Below are positions 31,314 through 31,988 of a stretch of 31,988 nt of DNA, piece by piece. How positions within the stretch are numbered: the first letter of the stretch is position 1; the number at the start of each line of letters is the position of its first letter. Location: NCBI GenBank assembly GCA_001598975.1, contig BBXU01002605.1, positions 1 to 31,988 of the forward strand, given 5' to 3'. A program made the translations under genes and the position numbers. The notes under the pieces are model-generated. The model was not told the origin of the DNA, searched no databases, and saw nothing but the letters and a program-made list of their open reading frames with translations. This DNA is from Parachlorella kessleri. Lineage: Eukaryota > Chlorophyta > Trebouxiophyceae > Chlorellales > Chlorellaceae.

Positions 31314-31988
31314 ATGAAATTATACACAGCCCCTTCCTCTGGCATATTGTGCCGAGTCAGGCCCACGACCCCTCGGCGCTTCAGGTTCCAGCCGAGCGAT
31401 GCTACCACCACTGACAAGGGTTCTAGCCCCGAATCAGTTGTGCTAGAAGTCACAGGAGCTCGACAAAGGGTGCTAGATGCCGCAGGGCAGCAGAGGCCTC
31501 GCAAAGAGTTCCCATCTTGGGGCCCTGGCAGCAGCCTCAAGCAGCTACAGTCACCACTACTGGTGGACCCTGTAGGGGCTGTGAGGAGCCTGTTCATCCC
31601 CAGGGGCTGGCCGCACAGTGTCACCCCAGACTACGTGGAGTATCAGCTTTGGAGCGTGCCTTGTCACATCCTCGGGTCAGTATTGTTGACGGCTTGCTGC
31701 TGACTTGCACATTTCAGTCCTCTCTGTCATATTCTTGCAGTATGGTCGGGACAGGATTACAAACTTCAGTGATACCCTTCGCACTCCAGGCGGATATCGC
31801 CCATCAGCATCAGTTTAGGCAAGGACCCCTAGCACCCTCTTCACTTTTGCAGGTGGCTCTCCCACTCACTGGCAACGAGCAGCATGCTACAGGTGCTCCG
31901 AAGTCGCAGTGGCACTGCCGCATGGCCGCATGTTCTTTCCGCAGACAGGCGTCATTGCATGTTATGGCAAGTGCTGCATAATGTGGTA
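31314..31988 (+). CDS. Root UVB sensitive (RUS/DUF647) family protein, 5' part, cut by window end
   Basis: Exon 1 is 31314-31675 (120 codons plus two bases); exon 2 starts at 31741 and its end is uncertain. Residues about 83-120 carry the start of the DUF647 domain: LLVDPVGAVRSLFIPRGWP, then SVTPDYVEYQLW, matching the family pattern FLPxGYPxSVxxDYxxYQxWD. Exon 2 continues with a hydrophobic segment (MVGTGLQTSVIPFALQ) where the family has its first membrane-like helix. RUS proteins occur in plants and algae, are membrane-associated and often plastid-targeted; RUS1/RUS2 act in UV-B sensing and vitamin B6-related root development in Arabidopsis. The Arg/Ser/Thr-rich N-terminus could be a transit peptide. 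A GC donor (AG|GCAAGG, about 31818) may end exon 2. Which RUS paralogue this is cannot be told. Confidence 0.62.

Overview
The window reads as nuclear DNA of a green alga (Chlorophyta). It is GC-rich and gene-dense. Genes are split into many short exons with GT-AG and some GC-AG introns, and TGTAA, the chlorophyte polyadenylation signal, follows several stop codons. Protein clues agree: a Ser-Pro-Lys-rich tail typical of algal cell-wall proteins, a likely plastid transit peptide, a plant/algal RUS (DUF647) gene and a ciliary gene (MNS1/FAP127). The lineage cannot be fixed further from sequence alone. All exon structures below were built by hand from splice sites, reading-frame phase and family motifs; there is no transcript evidence.

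Layout: (1) 959-4425 (+), secreted subtilisin-like protease with a (Ser-Pro-Lys)-rich C-terminus. (2) 5345-5405, a 61-nt near-perfect palindrome. (3) 5719-5945 (+), a structured Pol III-type RNA with the P1-P2-P4 pseudoknot order and CR-I box of RNase P/MRP RNA. (4) 6947-11222 (-), SNAPC3, a subunit of the snRNA-activating complex. (5) 11974-17179 (-), SMG8, a nonsense-mediated decay factor. (6) 17890-19926 (-), a probably plastid-targeted heme-oxygenase-like protein. (7) 20103-23171 (+), MNS1/FAP127, a ciliary coiled-coil protein. (8) 23475-29051 (-), a two-WW-domain, FNBP4-like nuclear protein. (9) 29280-30621 (+), SAP30BP/HCNGP. (10) 31314 to the window end (+), the 5' part of a RUS-family gene.

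The genes do not form one pathway. RNA biology is over-represented, however: RNase P/MRP RNA, SNAPC3, SMG8, SAP30BP and the FNBP4-like protein. Two gene pairs are head-to-head over short gaps (176 bp and 228 bp) and probably share bidirectional promoters. The most interesting items are the compact P/MRP-like RNA, the 61-nt palindrome, the heme-oxygenase-like protein without the usual proximal-His motif, and the frequency of GC-AG introns (3 of about 49).
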